A DNA stretch of 64,000 nucleotides, taken from contig NZ_LAJG01000042.1 in the NCBI RefSeq assembly GCF_000970455.1, positions 124,001 to 188,000 of the forward strand, written 5' to 3'. The DNA is from Devosia soli (GTDB lineage: Bacteria; Pseudomonadota; Alphaproteobacteria; Rhizobiales; Devosiaceae). Below are positions 32,428 to 42,785 of this stretch, piece after piece (position 1 is the stretch's first letter; each line of letters begins with the position of its first letter). The position numbers and the translations under genes were made by a program. The notes under the pieces were generated by a model. That model was not told the origin of the DNA. It made no database searches and worked only from the letters and a program-made list of their open reading frames with translations.

Positions 32428-34716
32428 TCAGGTGGCGGCCTGCGCCAGGGTCAGCCGAGCGACCGGCACGCGATAGGGCGCGCAGGAGACATAATCGACC
32501 CCCAACCCTGCGAAATATTTGAGCGAGACCGGATCGCCGGCATGCTCGCCACAGATGCCGATCTTGAGCCGCGGATTGGCCGCCCTACCCCGCTCGATGG
32601 CGATGGAGATCATTTCGCCGACGCCTTTTTCGTCAATGGTTACAAAGGGATCGCGCTCATATATGCCTTTTCGCTGATAGACCGCAAGAAAGGTCGGCGC
32701 GTCGTCGCGCGAAATGCCGAAAGTGGTCTGCGTCAGGTCGTTGGTACCGAATGAAATGAAGTCGACCATGTTGGCGATGTCCCCCGCGCGAAGGCAGGCG
32801 CGTGGCAATTCGATCATGGTGCCAAACGAGAATTTGATCTTTTCGGAGCGCAGGAGACCCGAATTGGTGACGATCGCCATGGTGCGGTCGCGCACCCAGG
32901 CGACTTCGCTCGCGGTCGAAACGAAGGGCACCATGACTTCGACCGGAATGGGCTTGTTCAGCCGCTCGCTGGCGACCCGCGCCCCGGCGATGACCGCCTG
33001 CATCTGCATCTGCAGGATTTCGGGATAGGTTATGGCAAGGCGCACCCCGCGATGGCCCAGCATCGGGTTGACCTCGGCAATGCGCTCGAGGCGAAGCCGC
33101 AACGCACGCACGGCAACGCCGAGGGACGCTGCCGTTTCCTCGATTTCTTCATCGGTGCGGGGCAAAAATTCATGCAAGGGCGGATCGAAGAGGCGCACAG
33201 TGACCGGCAGCCCTTCCATCACCGAAAACAGCGCCGAATAGTCGCCGGTCTGAAAATCGACGAGACCGTTCACGGCGCGGCTTCGTGCGTCCTCGTCCTC
33301 GGAAAGAATCATGCGCCGCAGCGCCACCATGCGCTCGGGCGAAAAGAACATGTGTTCCGAGCGGGCCAGACCGATGCCTTCGGCCCCAAAGCTCAAGGCC
33401 GTCGCCGCCGATTCCGTGGTTTCGACATTGGTGCGCACCGCGATCGAGCGGCTGGCGTCCGACCAGCCGAGGAGCGTGCCGATCGCGCCGCCGATATGGG
33501 GCTGCGACAGGGGCAGATTACCGACATAGACCGAGCCGTCGCTGCCATCGATGGTCAGCCTGTCGCCGGGCCGAAACTCTCGCGCGCCTATGCGGCAGAC
33601 CATTTCGACCGTATCGACGGAGAGCGTGCGGACGCCGGCGACACAAGGCTTGCCGGTGATGCGTGCGATCACCCCGGCATGGCTCGTCATGCCGCCGCGC
33701 GCTGTCAAAATGCCGGTCGCGGCTTTCATGCCTTCGATATCGGCGGGGCCCGTCTCGTTGACGACGAGAATGCAGTGCTTGCCACGGGCCCGCAGGCGGG
33801 CGGCATCCTCAGCGGAGAAGGTGATGATACCGCTTGCCGCGCCCGGAGAAACGCCTAGGCCTGTTGCGATCGGGGTCACATCCTCCGTCGACTTGATGCG
33901 CGGATGCAGCAATTGCGGCAGTCGGTTTGGGTCGACACGGCTCACCGCATTATGGGGCGACCAGATCTTGCGCTGCACGCGGTCGACTGCCGCTTCCAGT
34001 TCGGCCGCAGCAGACGCCTGCACCGGGCGGGCCGAAAGAAATTTGAGCTGCCCCCGGTTGACCGAAACGAGGCACGCCATGTGCCGGCCGGCTTTGGCAT
34101 CGAGGAGGGATATCAGCGCCCCGACCGCCTCCGGCAATCGCGGCAGCGGCGAGCCATCGAGCGGGGCCGGTCCGATCGCCCCGCTCGAGGCGTTGCGCGT
34201 CAAGAACTGTTCGAGTTGGCCATCGGCGGCGGCCTGAACGAGTACGATCTGGCGCGCGCGGTCGTCTTCCTGGCGGAAGCCCGTCCAGCTGCGCTGGGAA
34301 AAACCGTAACTGTCAAAGGCCTGCTTGATCGCCTTGGCGAGTGGTCGCGCCGGATCAACGGAATCTTCCGGGGCCGTGGGCGCAGCGATGCCGATCCGGG
34401 CCGGCTGCAAGCCGCTGTTGTGATTGGCCGCCGAAGTGCGCACGACGAGGAGAGGCGGCCTTCCGTCCTTGTCGACGAGCCTGAAAAGACAAGCGACCCA
34501 ATGATTGCGCAGGCGCGTATCGAGGCGTGCACGCTCCGACTGCAGTGCCTCCCAGGCCGCCCTGGTAATGGCGATGGTCGGGACAGTGGGGAACCCTGCC
34601 TCGCCGACCCGGAAGATCCAGCGCGCCTTGCCGGCGAGAAGCTTGAGCTGTCCCGCCGTAAGGTTGGCTTTTCCCTGCGCAGGAGCGATGGCAAACATTT
34701 CCTGCGCAAGACTCAC
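32428..34716 (-). CDS. PEP-utilising enzyme, pyruvate phosphate dikinase-like with degenerate N-terminal domain
   Basis: 762 residues against about 880-900 for standard PpdK. The swivelling domain with the phosphohistidine (H346, GGMTSHAGVIAR) and the C-terminal PEP-binding barrel (catalytic Cys near 727 in GICGEHAGDP; NDLTQTTFG; EIEETAASLG) are well conserved. The N-terminal ATP-grasp half is short, and the usual VRSGA...SMPGMMDTVLN and GEFL-NAQGEDVV motifs are missing or altered (LLVVRTSAANHNSG). It may transfer phosphate between pyruvate/PEP and an unknown partner. The GTG at 34716 or ATG at 34698 could be the start. Confidence 0.8.
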   Translation of the reverse strand: MSLAQEMFAIAPAQGKANLTAGQLKLLAGKARWIFRVGEAGFPTVPTIAITRAAWEALQSERARLDTRLRNHWVACLFRLVDKDGRPPLLVVRTSAANHNSGLQPARIGIAAPTAPEDSVDPARPLAKAIKQAFDSYGFSQRSWTGFRQEDDRARQIVLVQAAADGQLEQFLTRNASSGAIGPAPLDGSPLPRLPEAVGALISLLDAKAGRHMACLVSVNRGQLKFLSARPVQASAAAELEAAVDRVQRKIWSPHNAVSRVDPNRLPQLLHPRIKSTEDVTPIATGLGVSPGAASGIITFSAEDAARLRARGKHCILVVNETGPADIEGMKAATGILTARGGMTSHAGVIARITGKPCVAGVRTLSVDTVEMVCRIGAREFRPGDRLTIDGSDGSVYVGNLPLSQPHIGGAIGTLLGWSDASRSIAVRTNVETTESAATALSFGAEGIGLARSEHMFFSPERMVALRRMILSEDEDARSRAVNGLVDFQTGDYSALFSVMEGLPVTVRLFDPPLHEFLPRTDEEIEETAASLGVAVRALRLRLERIAEVNPMLGHRGVRLAITYPEILQMQMQAVIAGARVASERLNKPIPVEVMVPFVSTASEVAWVRDRTMAIVTNSGLLRSEKIKFSFGTMIELPRACLRAGDIANMVDFISFGTNDLTQTTFGISRDDAPTFLAVYQRKGIYERDPFVTIDEKGVGEMISIAIERGRAANPRLKIGICGEHAGDPVSLKYFAGLGVDYVSCAPYRVPVARLTLAQAAT

Positions 34717-34820
34717 CGGTGTACCGTCCCTGACATCGTCACTGCCTCATCTTGCCTCAGGCGCTTGTCCGCGTGCAACAGCACTTGACTTGGCACCATA
34801 GCGAAAGCATCTGATCTCTC

Positions 34821-35792
34821 ATGGAAAAACGGCCACACCTCGACGTCATGCTTTGTGCTCCCCGCGGATTCTGCGCCGGGGTAGATCGCGCCATCCAGAT
34901 CGTGGAACTGGCGCTGCAGAAATATGGCGCACCGGTCTATGTCCGCCACGCCATCGTACACAACAAATATGTCGTGCAGGGGCTCGAGGCGAAAGGCGCG
35001 GTTTTCGTCGAGGAGCTTGCCGAAATTCCCGAGGGCGATGCTCCGGTGGTCTTTTCCGCTCATGGCGTGCCCAAGAGCGTGCCGGCCGATGCCAAGTCGC
35101 GCAACATGTTCTTTCTCGACGCCACGTGCCCGCTCGTGAGCAAGGTGCATGTCGAAGCCACCCGTCATTTTGAGGAAGGCCACGAAATCGTGCTGATTGG
35201 CCACGCCGGTCACCCCGAAGTCGTCGGCACCATGGGCCAGTTGCCCGAAGGCGCCGTGACGCTTATCGAGACCATCGAAGACGCCAATACTTTCGTTCCA
35301 AAAAATCCCGAGACCCTGGCCTTCGTCACCCAGACAACCCTGAGCGTCGACGACACCCGCGAAATCGTAGCAGCGCTCAAGGCGCGCTTCCCGGCCATCA
35401 ATGGACCGCACAAGGAAGACATCTGCTACGCAACGACCAATCGGCAGGAGTCGATCAAGGCCGTGGCGCCGCTCGTCGAAGCCATGATCGTCGTCGGCTC
35501 ACCCCACTCTTCCAATTCCCAGCGGCTCGTCGAGGTCGCCCTGCGCAGCGGATGCAAGATCGCCACGCTCGTCGATCGCGCCAGCGAAATCGACTGGTCG
35601 CTTTATGGCGACATCAAATCGCTCGGCGTCAGCGCTGGGGCGTCGGCGCCCGAAAGCCTCGTCGAAGAGGTGATCGACGCCTTTGCCGCGCGCTATGAGC
35701 TCAGCGTCGAAACCAAGACGACGGCTGAAGAGAACATCGCCTTCAATATTCCAAAGGTCCTGCGCAATCTGGAAGTGGCCGCCGGACGATGA
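34821..35792 (+). CDS. ispH: 4-hydroxy-3-methylbut-2-enyl diphosphate reductase
   Basis: 323 residues. Final enzyme of the MEP pathway, reducing HMBPP to IPP and DMAPP with a 4Fe-4S cluster. The three cluster cysteines are in [23 protein letters not shown] and [10 protein letters not shown]; the AHGV and GHPEV motifs and catalytic E-T-x-Q-T-T-L ([10 protein letters not shown]) are present. Heads an operon with a GNAT protein and rnhA: the next start overlaps its stop (ATGA). Confidence 0.98.
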   Translation: MEKRPHLDVMLCAPRGFCAGVDRAIQIVELALQKYGAPVYVRHAIVHNKYVVQGLEAKGAVFVEELAEIPEGDAPVVFSAHGVPKSVPADAKSRNMFFLDATCPLVSKVHVEATRHFEEGHEIVLIGHAGHPEVVGTMGQLPEGAVTLIETIEDANTFVPKNPETLAFVTQTTLSVDDTREIVAALKARFPAINGPHKEDICYATTNRQESIKAVAPLVEAMIVVGSPHSSNSQRLVEVALRSGCKIATLVDRASEIDWSLYGDIKSLGVSAGASAPESLVEEVIDAFAARYELSVETKTTAEENIAFNIPKVLRNLEVAAGR

Positions 35793-36316
35793 GCGACCTC
35801 GCCCTGTTCCAGACGGACCGGCTGGTGTTGTCCGGCTGGCGGCTCGATCAACTTGACGATCTGGTAGCCCTCCACGGCACGGCAAATGTCGCGCGGTTTC
35901 TCTCGGCAAGCGGGGAGCCGTGGACGCGAGAAAAGGCCGAAACTGCGCTGCGCGGCTGGATCGAACTTTTTGAAACCCGCCAGCTCGGCAAGCTGCGCCT
36001 GACGCGCAAGAGCGATGGCGCCTTTATTGGCCGCGCCGGCTTCGGCATCTATGGTCCGACGGGCGAACCGGAAATCGGCTACGCGCTCTTTGAAGCCTAT
36101 CATGGCGAGGGTTACGCCAAGGAAGCGGCCGCGGGCCTGCGCGATTGGTACTTTCGCGAAACCGCTGGCACCCATTTCATCGGCTTTGCCGACACGCGCA
36201 ATGCGCCTTCGCTCGCCGTCCTGCGCAAGATCGGCATGGAGCCGACCCATGTCGCCGTCGAGCCCGGCGGGCTGACCTGCCAGTTCCATATCCTGAGGCG
36301 ACCCAACGTTGGCTGA
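35789..36316 (+). CDS. GNAT family N-acetyltransferase, RimJ/RimL-like
   Basis: 175 residues. The RimL-type GNAT fold: [22 protein letters not shown] at the start, the acetyl-CoA segment [21 protein letters not shown], and the closing [17 protein letters not shown]. It overlaps ispH by 4 bases and is followed by rnhA with an 8-base overlap, indicating translational coupling. The acetylated substrate is unknown. Confidence 0.92.
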   Translation: MSDLALFQTDRLVLSGWRLDQLDDLVALHGTANVARFLSASGEPWTREKAETALRGWIELFETRQLGKLRLTRKSDGAFIGRAGFGIYGPTGEPEIGYALFEAYHGEGYAKEAAAGLRDWYFRETAGTHFIGFADTRNAPSLAVLRKIGMEPTHVAVEPGGLTCQFHILRRPNVG

Positions 36317-36782
36317 ACCTGTGATCATCCATACCGACGGCGCCTGCTCGGGCAATCCCGGCCCCGGCGGCTGGGGCGCCATCCTGCAGTTCGGCCAGCA
36401 CCGCAAGGAGCTGAACGGCGGCGAAGCGCTGACAACGAACAACAAGATGGAGTTGACCGCCGCCATCGAGGCGCTCAACGCCCTGACGCGCTCCTGCACG
36501 GTCGAACTCCACACCGATAGCCAATACGTCAAGAATGGCGTTCAGGGCTGGATTCACGGCTGGAAGAAGAACGGCTGGAAAACCGCCGACAAGAAGCCGG
36601 TCAAGAATGTCGAACTCTGGCAGGCGCTCGACGAAGCGACCAAGCGCCACCAGATTTCCTGGCACTGGGTCAAGGGTCACGCCGGCGACGAACTCAATGA
36701 ACGCGCCGACGAACTCGCACGCGAAGGCATGGCGCCCTTCAAGCAGAAAAAGGCGGCGCAAAGCTTCGCGCCGCCTTTTTGA
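36309..36782 (+). CDS. rnhA: Ribonuclease HI
   Basis: 157 residues. Removes RNA from RNA-DNA hybrids. Catalytic residues are in [16 protein letters not shown] (first Asp), [11 protein letters not shown] (Glu), [10 protein letters not shown] (Asp) and [10 protein letters not shown] (last Asp), with the handle region [17 protein letters not shown]. The start is a TTG at 36309 with GAGGCGA at good spacing, overlapping the GNAT stop by 8 bases. Its final codons double as an intrinsic terminator. Confidence 0.97.
   Translation: MAEPVIIHTDGACSGNPGPGGWGAILQFGQHRKELNGGEALTTNNKMELTAAIEALNALTRSCTVELHTDSQYVKNGVQGWIHGWKKNGWKTADKKPVKNVELWQALDEATKRHQISWHWVKGHAGDELNERADELAREGMAPFKQKKAAQSFAPPF
36747..36780. 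terminator. Intrinsic terminator embedded in the end of rnhA
   Basis: Perfect 13-base arms, AAAAAGGCGGCGC and GCGCCGCCTTTTT, with an 8-base loop, lying within the last eleven codons of rnhA; its T tract reaches the TGA stop. Because the left arm begins with five A residues it also gives a T tract for the convergent DUF808 gene, so it should work in both directions. Confidence 0.85.
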
Positions 36783-36814
36783 GGTTTTTTGGCCCTATCC
36801 CTTAGAGAGAAGTG

Positions 36815-37807
36815 CTAGGCCCGAACCTTACGCCCTTTTGGCAGCAGGCGCTTGATGGCCTTCCAGGCCGGCGCGATTACGTAGCCCGCCACCGGGATCA
36901 GCAGCGCGCCTAGCGCCAGCCCGAAGAAAAAGTCGACGAATGCCGTCGCAAACCACCCTGCCACCGCAGCGATGGATGGGAAGACATGCTCGGCCCAATG
37001 CGCCGCGGCCTCGATAACGTGCTCCGGCCAATCAAGCCCAAATTCATAAAGCCCATGCGCGACGATCGAGCCGCCGACCCAGGTCATTGCCGCGGTGCCG
37101 ATAATGCTCAGCGCCTGCATGAAATAGGGCATGCCGACCACCAGGCCGCGCCCAAAGCCGCGCCCGGCCCCGGTCTTGCCATTCTTGGCCATGAACAGCC
37201 CGAAGTCGTCAGCCTTCACGATCAGCGCCACGGCGCCATAAACCACCACGGTGATACCAATACCGGCCACGGCGAGCACCGCTGCCTGCGTCCAAAAGTC
37301 ACCGACTTCGATCGCTGCGAGGATGATCGTCATGATCTCGGCGGAAAGAATAAAATCGGTCTTGATCGCGCCGCCGACCTTCTGGTCCTCCAGCGTCTGC
37401 GGATCGATCGCTGCGGGCTCTAGGCTGGCTTCATGGTGCTCGGCCTCGTGCGGGGCGAACATATGAAAGACCTTTTCGGCGCCTTCGTAGCAAAGATAGG
37501 CGCCGCCGATCATCAGCAGCGGCGTGATCAGCCAGGGGGCAAAAAAGCTCAACAGCAGCGCTGCCGGCAAAAGGAACAACAGCTTGTTCTTGATCGAGCC
37601 CCAGGCGATCTTGCCCACGATCGGCAATTCCCGATCGGCGTTGAACCCCTGCACATAGTTGGGGGTCACCGCCGCATCGTCTATGACAGCCCCTGCCGCC
37701 TTTGCGCCAGCCTTGGCCGCCTGCCCCGCAACATCGTCGAGCGAGGCCGCCGCAACCTTGACGAGCCCGGCGACGTCATCGAGCAGAGCTAACAGGCCAA
37801 CACTCAT
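36815..37807 (-). CDS. DUF808 family inner-membrane protein, YedI-like
   Basis: 330 residues, several hydrophobic segments. The conserved N-terminus MSVGLLALLDDVAGLVKVAAASLDDVAGQAAKAG and the segment VVGMPYFMQALSIIGTAAMTWVGGSI fit the DUF808 (YedI) family; a PNYVQGF motif follows the Ala-rich start. Function unknown in the family. A glyS gene follows upstream 60 bases away on the same strand. Confidence 0.9.
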   Translation of the reverse strand: MSVGLLALLDDVAGLVKVAAASLDDVAGQAAKAGAKAAGAVIDDAAVTPNYVQGFNADRELPIVGKIAWGSIKNKLLFLLPAALLLSFFAPWLITPLLMIGGAYLCYEGAEKVFHMFAPHEAEHHEASLEPAAIDPQTLEDQKVGGAIKTDFILSAEIMTIILAAIEVGDFWTQAAVLAVAGIGITVVVYGAVALIVKADDFGLFMAKNGKTGAGRGFGRGLVVGMPYFMQALSIIGTAAMTWVGGSIVAHGLYEFGLDWPEHVIEAAAHWAEHVFPSIAAVAGWFATAFVDFFFGLALGALLIPVAGYVIAPAWKAIKRLLPKGRKVRA

Positions 37808-37866
37808 CGACGGTCCTCAAATCGTTGATACGAAAGCAGAACCGCGCCAAAGGGGCGTGGTTGCAT

Positions 37867-39891
37867 TTAGCCGGCAACTTTGCCGAAATCGGCCACGAGA
37901 TGCATGGTGTCGCGCAGCCGCGCCAGGAGATTGAGCCGATTGGTGCGCACGGCCGGATCCGCATCGTTGACAAGAACGGCGGTGAAGAACGCATCGACCG
38001 GCGCGCGGAGCGTTGCGAGTTCCGCCATCGCGCCCTTGTAGTCGTCCCGCGCCACGTGGCTTGCCACAGCCGCATGCACCCCATCGACTGCAAAAGCCAG
38101 CGCCTCTTCCTCTGGCAGCTTCAGCGTGGCCTGATCGACCGCGCCGCCAAAGGACTTGCCGTCCTTCTTTTCTTCTGCCGCCAGGATATTGGCCGCGCGG
38201 CGATAGCCGGCGAGGAGGTTCTTGCCATCATCGCTCGAGAGCAGCGTCGACAGCGCCTCAGCCCGCTGCGTGATCTGAAGGATGTCATTGCTATCGCTGG
38301 AAATGACGGCATCGACGAGATCATGCCGCGCCCCCGCATCGCGCAGCGACACTTTTAGGCGATCATGGAAAAACGCCAGGAGATCGGCATCGACCTTGAG
38401 CGGGAATTTGAGCCCATTTTCGGTGATGATACGGATGACGCCGAGCGCCGCACGGCGCAGCGCAAACGGGTCGCGCGAGCCGGTCGGCTTTTCGTCGATC
38501 GACCAGAAGCCCGAGAGAACATTGAGCTTATCGGCCAGCGCTACGGCGATCGAAACCGGCTCCGTCGGCACGCGATCCGAAGGCCCGACGGGCTTGTAGT
38601 GCATTTCAAGCGCATTGGCGATTTCAGCGGGTTCGCCCTGCGCGATTGCATAATAGCGCCCCATCAGGCCCTGCAATTCGGGGAATTCGCCGACCATGCC
38701 GGTGACGAGGTCGGCCTTGGCCAGCATCGCTGCGCGCTTCGTCTTTTCGACATCGGCGCCAACCTGCGGCGCGATTTCGGCGGCAAGATTGACCAGCCGC
38801 TCGACCATGGCGAACTGCGTGCCGAGCTTGGCGTGGAACACCATGTCTTCGAGCTTGGGCAGACCATGCTTGAGCGGAATGGCGAGATCACCCTGATAGA
38901 AGAATGCCGCATCCGAGAGGCGGGCGCGAATGACGCGCTCGTTGCCGGCAACGATCACTGCGCCGCCATCGGTTGGGATGGTGTTGGACGTGATGATGAA
39001 ATTGGGCGCCAATTTGCCGCTGGCATCGCGCAGACAGAAGCATTTTTGGTTGGCGCGAATGGTCGCGATGATCACTTCCTCGGGCAGCTTGAGGAAGTCT
39101 GGATCGAACGATCCCATCATCACATTAGGCCATTCGACGAGACCGGCGACTTCCTCGAGCAGGCCCTCGTCATGGATGACGGTCAGCCCCTGTGCGAAGG
39201 CAAGGTGATCGGCTTCGCCGCGGATGATCTCCTTGCGGCGGTCGATATCGAGCACGACCTTGGCGCGCTCCAGCGCCGTCACATAGTCGTCGAACCGGCG
39301 CACGCGGATCGCGTCGGGTGCGAGAAAACGATGACCGAACGTCGTCTGCGCTGCTTCGGTGCCGGCAATGGTGAACGGCACGACGATGGGCTCGTCGTTT
39401 TCCGTGCCAAAGGTCGCGGTGATGGCGCGCAGCGGACGGACCCAGTTAAAGCTACCCGAGCCCCAGCGCATGGATTTCACCCAGGGAAATTCATTGAGGA
39501 TTTTCGGCAGGATGCCCGACAGTAGCGCCACGGCGTCGGCGCCGGGCTTGTCGATCACAGCAACGTAGAAATCGCCCTTTTTCGGATCGCTTTCGACCTT
39601 GGCCTGATCGAGCGAGGTCAAACCGGCCGAGCGCAGGAACCCATCGATCGCCGGCTGCGGCGCGCCGACCTTGGGCCCCTTCTTTTCTTCGCGCGTATCC
39701 GGCGAGCGTGCCGGTAGGCCATTGACGGTCAGCGCCAGGCGGCGCGGCGTCGCAAAGGCCTTGGCGCCTTCATAGACAAGACCTGCATCGACCAGGGCAT
39801 TGGTGACGGCTTTCTTGAGGTCCTCGGCGGCGCGGCGCTGGAAGCGGGCGGGGATTTCCTCGGAGAAAAGTTCAAGCAGGAGTTCGGGCAT
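37867..39891 (-). CDS. glyS: Glycine--tRNA ligase beta subunit
   Basis: 674 residues, standard length. Starts [21 protein letters not shown] and includes the HD-like tRNA-binding middle ([25 protein letters not shown]) and the DALR-like anticodon-binding end. Forms the alpha2-beta2 enzyme with the glyQ product, encoded at 44500-45423 on the same strand but 4.6 kb away. Confidence 0.97.
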   Translation of the reverse strand: MPELLLELFSEEIPARFQRRAAEDLKKAVTNALVDAGLVYEGAKAFATPRRLALTVNGLPARSPDTREEKKGPKVGAPQPAIDGFLRSAGLTSLDQAKVESDPKKGDFYVAVIDKPGADAVALLSGILPKILNEFPWVKSMRWGSGSFNWVRPLRAITATFGTENDEPIVVPFTIAGTEAAQTTFGHRFLAPDAIRVRRFDDYVTALERAKVVLDIDRRKEIIRGEADHLAFAQGLTVIHDEGLLEEVAGLVEWPNVMMGSFDPDFLKLPEEVIIATIRANQKCFCLRDASGKLAPNFIITSNTIPTDGGAVIVAGNERVIRARLSDAAFFYQGDLAIPLKHGLPKLEDMVFHAKLGTQFAMVERLVNLAAEIAPQVGADVEKTKRAAMLAKADLVTGMVGEFPELQGLMGRYYAIAQGEPAEIANALEMHYKPVGPSDRVPTEPVSIAVALADKLNVLSGFWSIDEKPTGSRDPFALRRAALGVIRIITENGLKFPLKVDADLLAFFHDRLKVSLRDAGARHDLVDAVISSDSNDILQITQRAEALSTLLSSDDGKNLLAGYRRAANILAAEEKKDGKSFGGAVDQATLKLPEEEALAFAVDGVHAAVASHVARDDYKGAMAELATLRAPVDAFFTAVLVNDADPAVRTNRLNLLARLRDTMHLVADFGKVAG

Positions 39892-39955
39892 GATCTAACC
39901 GGTCAAAGAGCGCGTGTTTGCCTAGCAAGTGCATCGGCCAATGTCCACCGAGCGC

Positions 39956-40318
39956 TTATGCTTCGCGCGCCAGGTGCAGGTCGAGGCGATGGCGCACCTC
40001 TTTCATGATGGGTTTTGGCACCGCCACATAGCCATCGCGCCCGAGCCATTCGAGCGTGTCGTAGCGCATCAGCAGGAATTGCAAGACGAGAAGCGTCAGT
40101 TCGTCCTCGATCGGCTGGCCGAGCAGAATGGCGCGCGGCGGTTCGTCGAGATAATGCCGCGCCGTCAAAACCCGCCCGCCCTCGGCGAAATCGTAGTCGA
40201 TGTAATTATACCAATATCCGAACTGGCCCGGCAGATTGGGGTCCGGATCGCCGAACTCGACGAGGTGGCGGATGGCGATGGGCGCGATGACGTCCTGGTC
40301 GTATGGGTGTGCCGCCAC
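39956..40318 (-). CDS. Conserved hypothetical protein in the LemA/DUF2207 operon
   Basis: 120 residues with a GTG start placed directly after the TAA stop of the DUF2207 gene, so it is read as part of that operon. It is aromatic- and acid-rich (GQFGYWYNYIDYDFAEGGRVLTARHYLD), with no signal peptide or membrane segment. No family recognised. Its placement last in an operon with a LemA and a DUF2207 protein suggests a linked envelope role, which is inference. Confidence 0.8.
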   Translation of the reverse strand: MAAHPYDQDVIAPIAIRHLVEFGDPDPNLPGQFGYWYNYIDYDFAEGGRVLTARHYLDEPPRAILLGQPIEDELTLLVLQFLLMRYDTLEWLGRDGYVAVPKPIMKEVRHRLDLHLAREA

Positions 40319-42226
40319 TTACCAGCCGCCGCCTCCGCCGCCACCGCCTCCGCCGCCGGAGAAGCCGCCGCCGCCTCCGCTGCTGCCCGAAGAGCTTGCC
40401 TGCACCGGTTGCGCGGCCACCATTGCCGCGGCCATGCCTGTCGTTGCCGCGCTGACCGTGTTGGAAATCGAGCCCGTCGAGAAGCCGCGCGAGCCTCCCG
40501 AATACCAATAGGGATTGTAGCCAGTGCTCGATACGTCGCTGACCGCGTTACGTGCCAGTTCGGCCTCGAAATGCTCCGACCACGGCTTCTCGACGCTCAG
40601 GGCGATGGCATAGGGCAGGATGCGTTCGAACCGTTCGACCGTCATCGGCGGCTCGGCAGTGATGTTGAGACGCTCTTTTTCGGCCGTTTCGAGATAGAGT
40701 TTGAAACCTTCGATTTCGTCCATCACCTTGCGCCCCTGCACGGTCGGCGCGCGCATCAGGACAGCAAAGATCGCCGTGATCAGCACCATCGAGCCCGCAG
40801 CGACCGCAGCGGAATTGATGGTCACGCCCGAGAAGGTTTCGAGCAAGCCGCCGAGAAAGTTGAACCCGAAAATGCCGACGAAGACGAGCACGATGTAGCG
40901 CTGCCAGCCCCCCTGCTTGAGCACGCCGAAGATGACCGAGCCGATCACGGCTGCAAAGATGCCGCCGACAAAGGCAACGATCAGCCAGACGGGCTCGAGT
41001 ACGTCGAGCGCCACCATGCCGACGAGCATGATGATGGTCAAAACCACGCTGAGCGCGGCAAAGCCGAAATTATGGTTGAACCAGATTTTCTGGTTCTCGC
41101 GCTGGATCGCCGTCATGAAGGCGCGGCTTTGTCGCGCAAGTTCGGGCCCAGTCGACTTGTCGACGGTCACGGCGCCCTGGCCCGAAAAATAGCGATAAAG
41201 CACTTCTTCGCCCACGGGCAGCGGCCCGTCAGGCGCCTTGCCCGTTGCCTCGACGGTAAGGCTGCCGTCGGGGTTCTTGATCGTGACCAGCCCCTTGACC
41301 CCAAGGTCGAAGATCGACGCCGTCATCGCCGTCCAACCGGAATTGGCAAACCCCCACTTGTGGACATAGTGGGTCAGGGCCGGCGAAAAATTCTTGGGCG
41401 GATGAAAGAGCGGAATGATCGTGCCCTTGGGCGGATCGCGCCCGACGCGCAGCCAGGCGCCGAAATTATAGAGCAGCAGCAGGAGCACGGCGACGACGGG
41501 CAGCCAGACTTCCCGCAGGTCCGAAGCCTCCTGCAGCAGGGCATCGACCCCCGCTGGAAAGGCGATGACGCCTTTCTGGAAGGCGATGGCAAAGCTCATT
41601 CCCTCGCCCGGTCCCAGTTCACGCTCGGTCCGGAACGTCGCCTGATTGTCGGAATTGCGGGTGATCGTGACGGCGGTTTCCGTCGAGCCGACAGAACCGG
41701 TGAAGGCGGACATGTTTTGGATGACCGCGCCCTGCGGAAGGGTTACCCGCGCCACCGACCGCAGGATCGGAAAATTCCAGTAGTTGCCGGTCGCGTTCCA
41801 ATAAAGCTCGTCATAGGTGTCGAACGGGCGCGCCATTCGATCCATGGCATAGGTGATGATATAGCGATGCTGGCCACGGGCGATGAACTCGTCCGGATTG
41901 CCGATCCAGATGCGTTCGAAATTGCCCATCCGCTCGACCCGGAAGATTTCAGCGCTGCCGTCGCGCGTCACCGATTCGACCTCAAGCCCGACGCGGATCT
42001 TGTTGCCTGAAGGCCCCTGCAGCACGGTCGGAATATCGCGATAAATGCCGCGGCGGATTTCGAGCCCTTCGGCGTTAACGTCCACAGTCTCGATCACACG
42101 CACCGAACCATCGGTGCGCAGCGTCACGTCCGAAGCAAAGGCGCGGATTTCCTCGCGCCCCAGGGCAGGGACGGCCAGAAAAACCAGCGCAAAAAGCGCG
42201 GCGAACCAGACGGCAAAGGCCTTCAT
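40319..42226 (-). CDS. DUF2207 domain-containing membrane protein
   Basis: 635 residues. A signal peptide (WFAALFALVFLAVPALG) leads into an extracytoplasmic DUF2207 domain (IRAFASDVTLRTDGSVRVIETVDV ... GIYRDIPTV), then membrane segments and a C-terminal tail of Gly/Ser repeats ending GGGGGGGGGGGW, as in DUF2207 proteins with a glycine-rich hydrophobic end. The family partners with LemA. Its start lies 4 bases after the lemA stop. Function unknown, likely cell envelope. Confidence 0.93.
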   Translation of the reverse strand: MKAFAVWFAALFALVFLAVPALGREEIRAFASDVTLRTDGSVRVIETVDVNAEGLEIRRGIYRDIPTVLQGPSGNKIRVGLEVESVTRDGSAEIFRVERMGNFERIWIGNPDEFIARGQHRYIITYAMDRMARPFDTYDELYWNATGNYWNFPILRSVARVTLPQGAVIQNMSAFTGSVGSTETAVTITRNSDNQATFRTERELGPGEGMSFAIAFQKGVIAFPAGVDALLQEASDLREVWLPVVAVLLLLLYNFGAWLRVGRDPPKGTIIPLFHPPKNFSPALTHYVHKWGFANSGWTAMTASIFDLGVKGLVTIKNPDGSLTVEATGKAPDGPLPVGEEVLYRYFSGQGAVTVDKSTGPELARQSRAFMTAIQRENQKIWFNHNFGFAALSVVLTIIMLVGMVALDVLEPVWLIVAFVGGIFAAVIGSVIFGVLKQGGWQRYIVLVFVGIFGFNFLGGLLETFSGVTINSAAVAAGSMVLITAIFAVLMRAPTVQGRKVMDEIEGFKLYLETAEKERLNITAEPPMTVERFERILPYAIALSVEKPWSEHFEAELARNAVSDVSSTGYNPYWYSGGSRGFSTGSISNTVSAATTGMAAAMVAAQPVQASSSGSSGGGGGFSGGGGGGGGGGGW

Positions 42227-42230
42227 CTGC

Positions 42231-42785
42231 TTAGAACTTCACGCTCGGCACTTGCCGGTCCGCCTCGTTCTCAAGCTCGAAATACTGCGCCTTCTCGAAC
42301 TTGAAGGCACTGGCAACGAGGTTGGACGGGAAGGATTCGACCTGGATATTGAGGTTGCGAACGGCCCCATTGTAGTAGCGCCGCGCCATCTGGATTTCGT
42401 CTTCCACACTCTGCAGCGCCGTCTGGAATTCAAGGAAAGTGGTGTTGGCCTTGAGGTCGGGATAGGCTTCAGCCACCGCGATCAGTCGCCCGAGCGCCGA
42501 GGAAAGCTCGCCTTCTGCCTTGGCGCGAGCTTCCGGGCTCGAGGACGCGGCGCTCGTCGCCTTGGCGCGCGCCTCGACCACGGCCTGCAGCGTCTCGCGC
42601 TCGTGGCCCATATAGCCCTTCACCGTCTCCATCATATTGGGAATGAGATCGGTGCGGCGCTTCAGTTGCACGTCGATGCCGGACCAGCCCTCGGCCACCA
42701 TCTGCCGGTTTCGGACAAGGCCATTGTAGATGACGATGGCATAACCGACTACGCCCACGACCAGGGCAAGAATGACCCATTCCAT
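42231..42785 (-). CDS. lemA: LemA family protein
   Basis: 184 residues. One N-terminal membrane segment (WVILALVVGVVGYAIVIYNGLV), then a helical-bundle domain: RTDLIPNMMETVKGYMGHERETL, the LIAVAEAYPDLKANTTFLEFQ motif and ARRYYNGAVRNLNIQVESFPSNLVA. These motifs define LemA. The start at 42785 follows AGGGAG; a TTG at 42803 is less likely. Heads a three-gene operon with a DUF2207 protein and a 120-residue protein. Confidence 0.95.
   Translation of the reverse strand: MEWVILALVVGVVGYAIVIYNGLVRNRQMVAEGWSGIDVQLKRRTDLIPNMMETVKGYMGHERETLQAVVEARAKATSAASSSPEARAKAEGELSSALGRLIAVAEAYPDLKANTTFLEFQTALQSVEDEIQMARRYYNGAVRNLNIQVESFPSNLVASAFKFEKAQYFELENEADRQVPSVKF

Noticed and set aside
39929-42010. Long open frame opposite the DUF2207 gene
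   Set aside because: It reads antisense across the DUF2207 and 120-residue protein genes and shows no start signal or family likeness.
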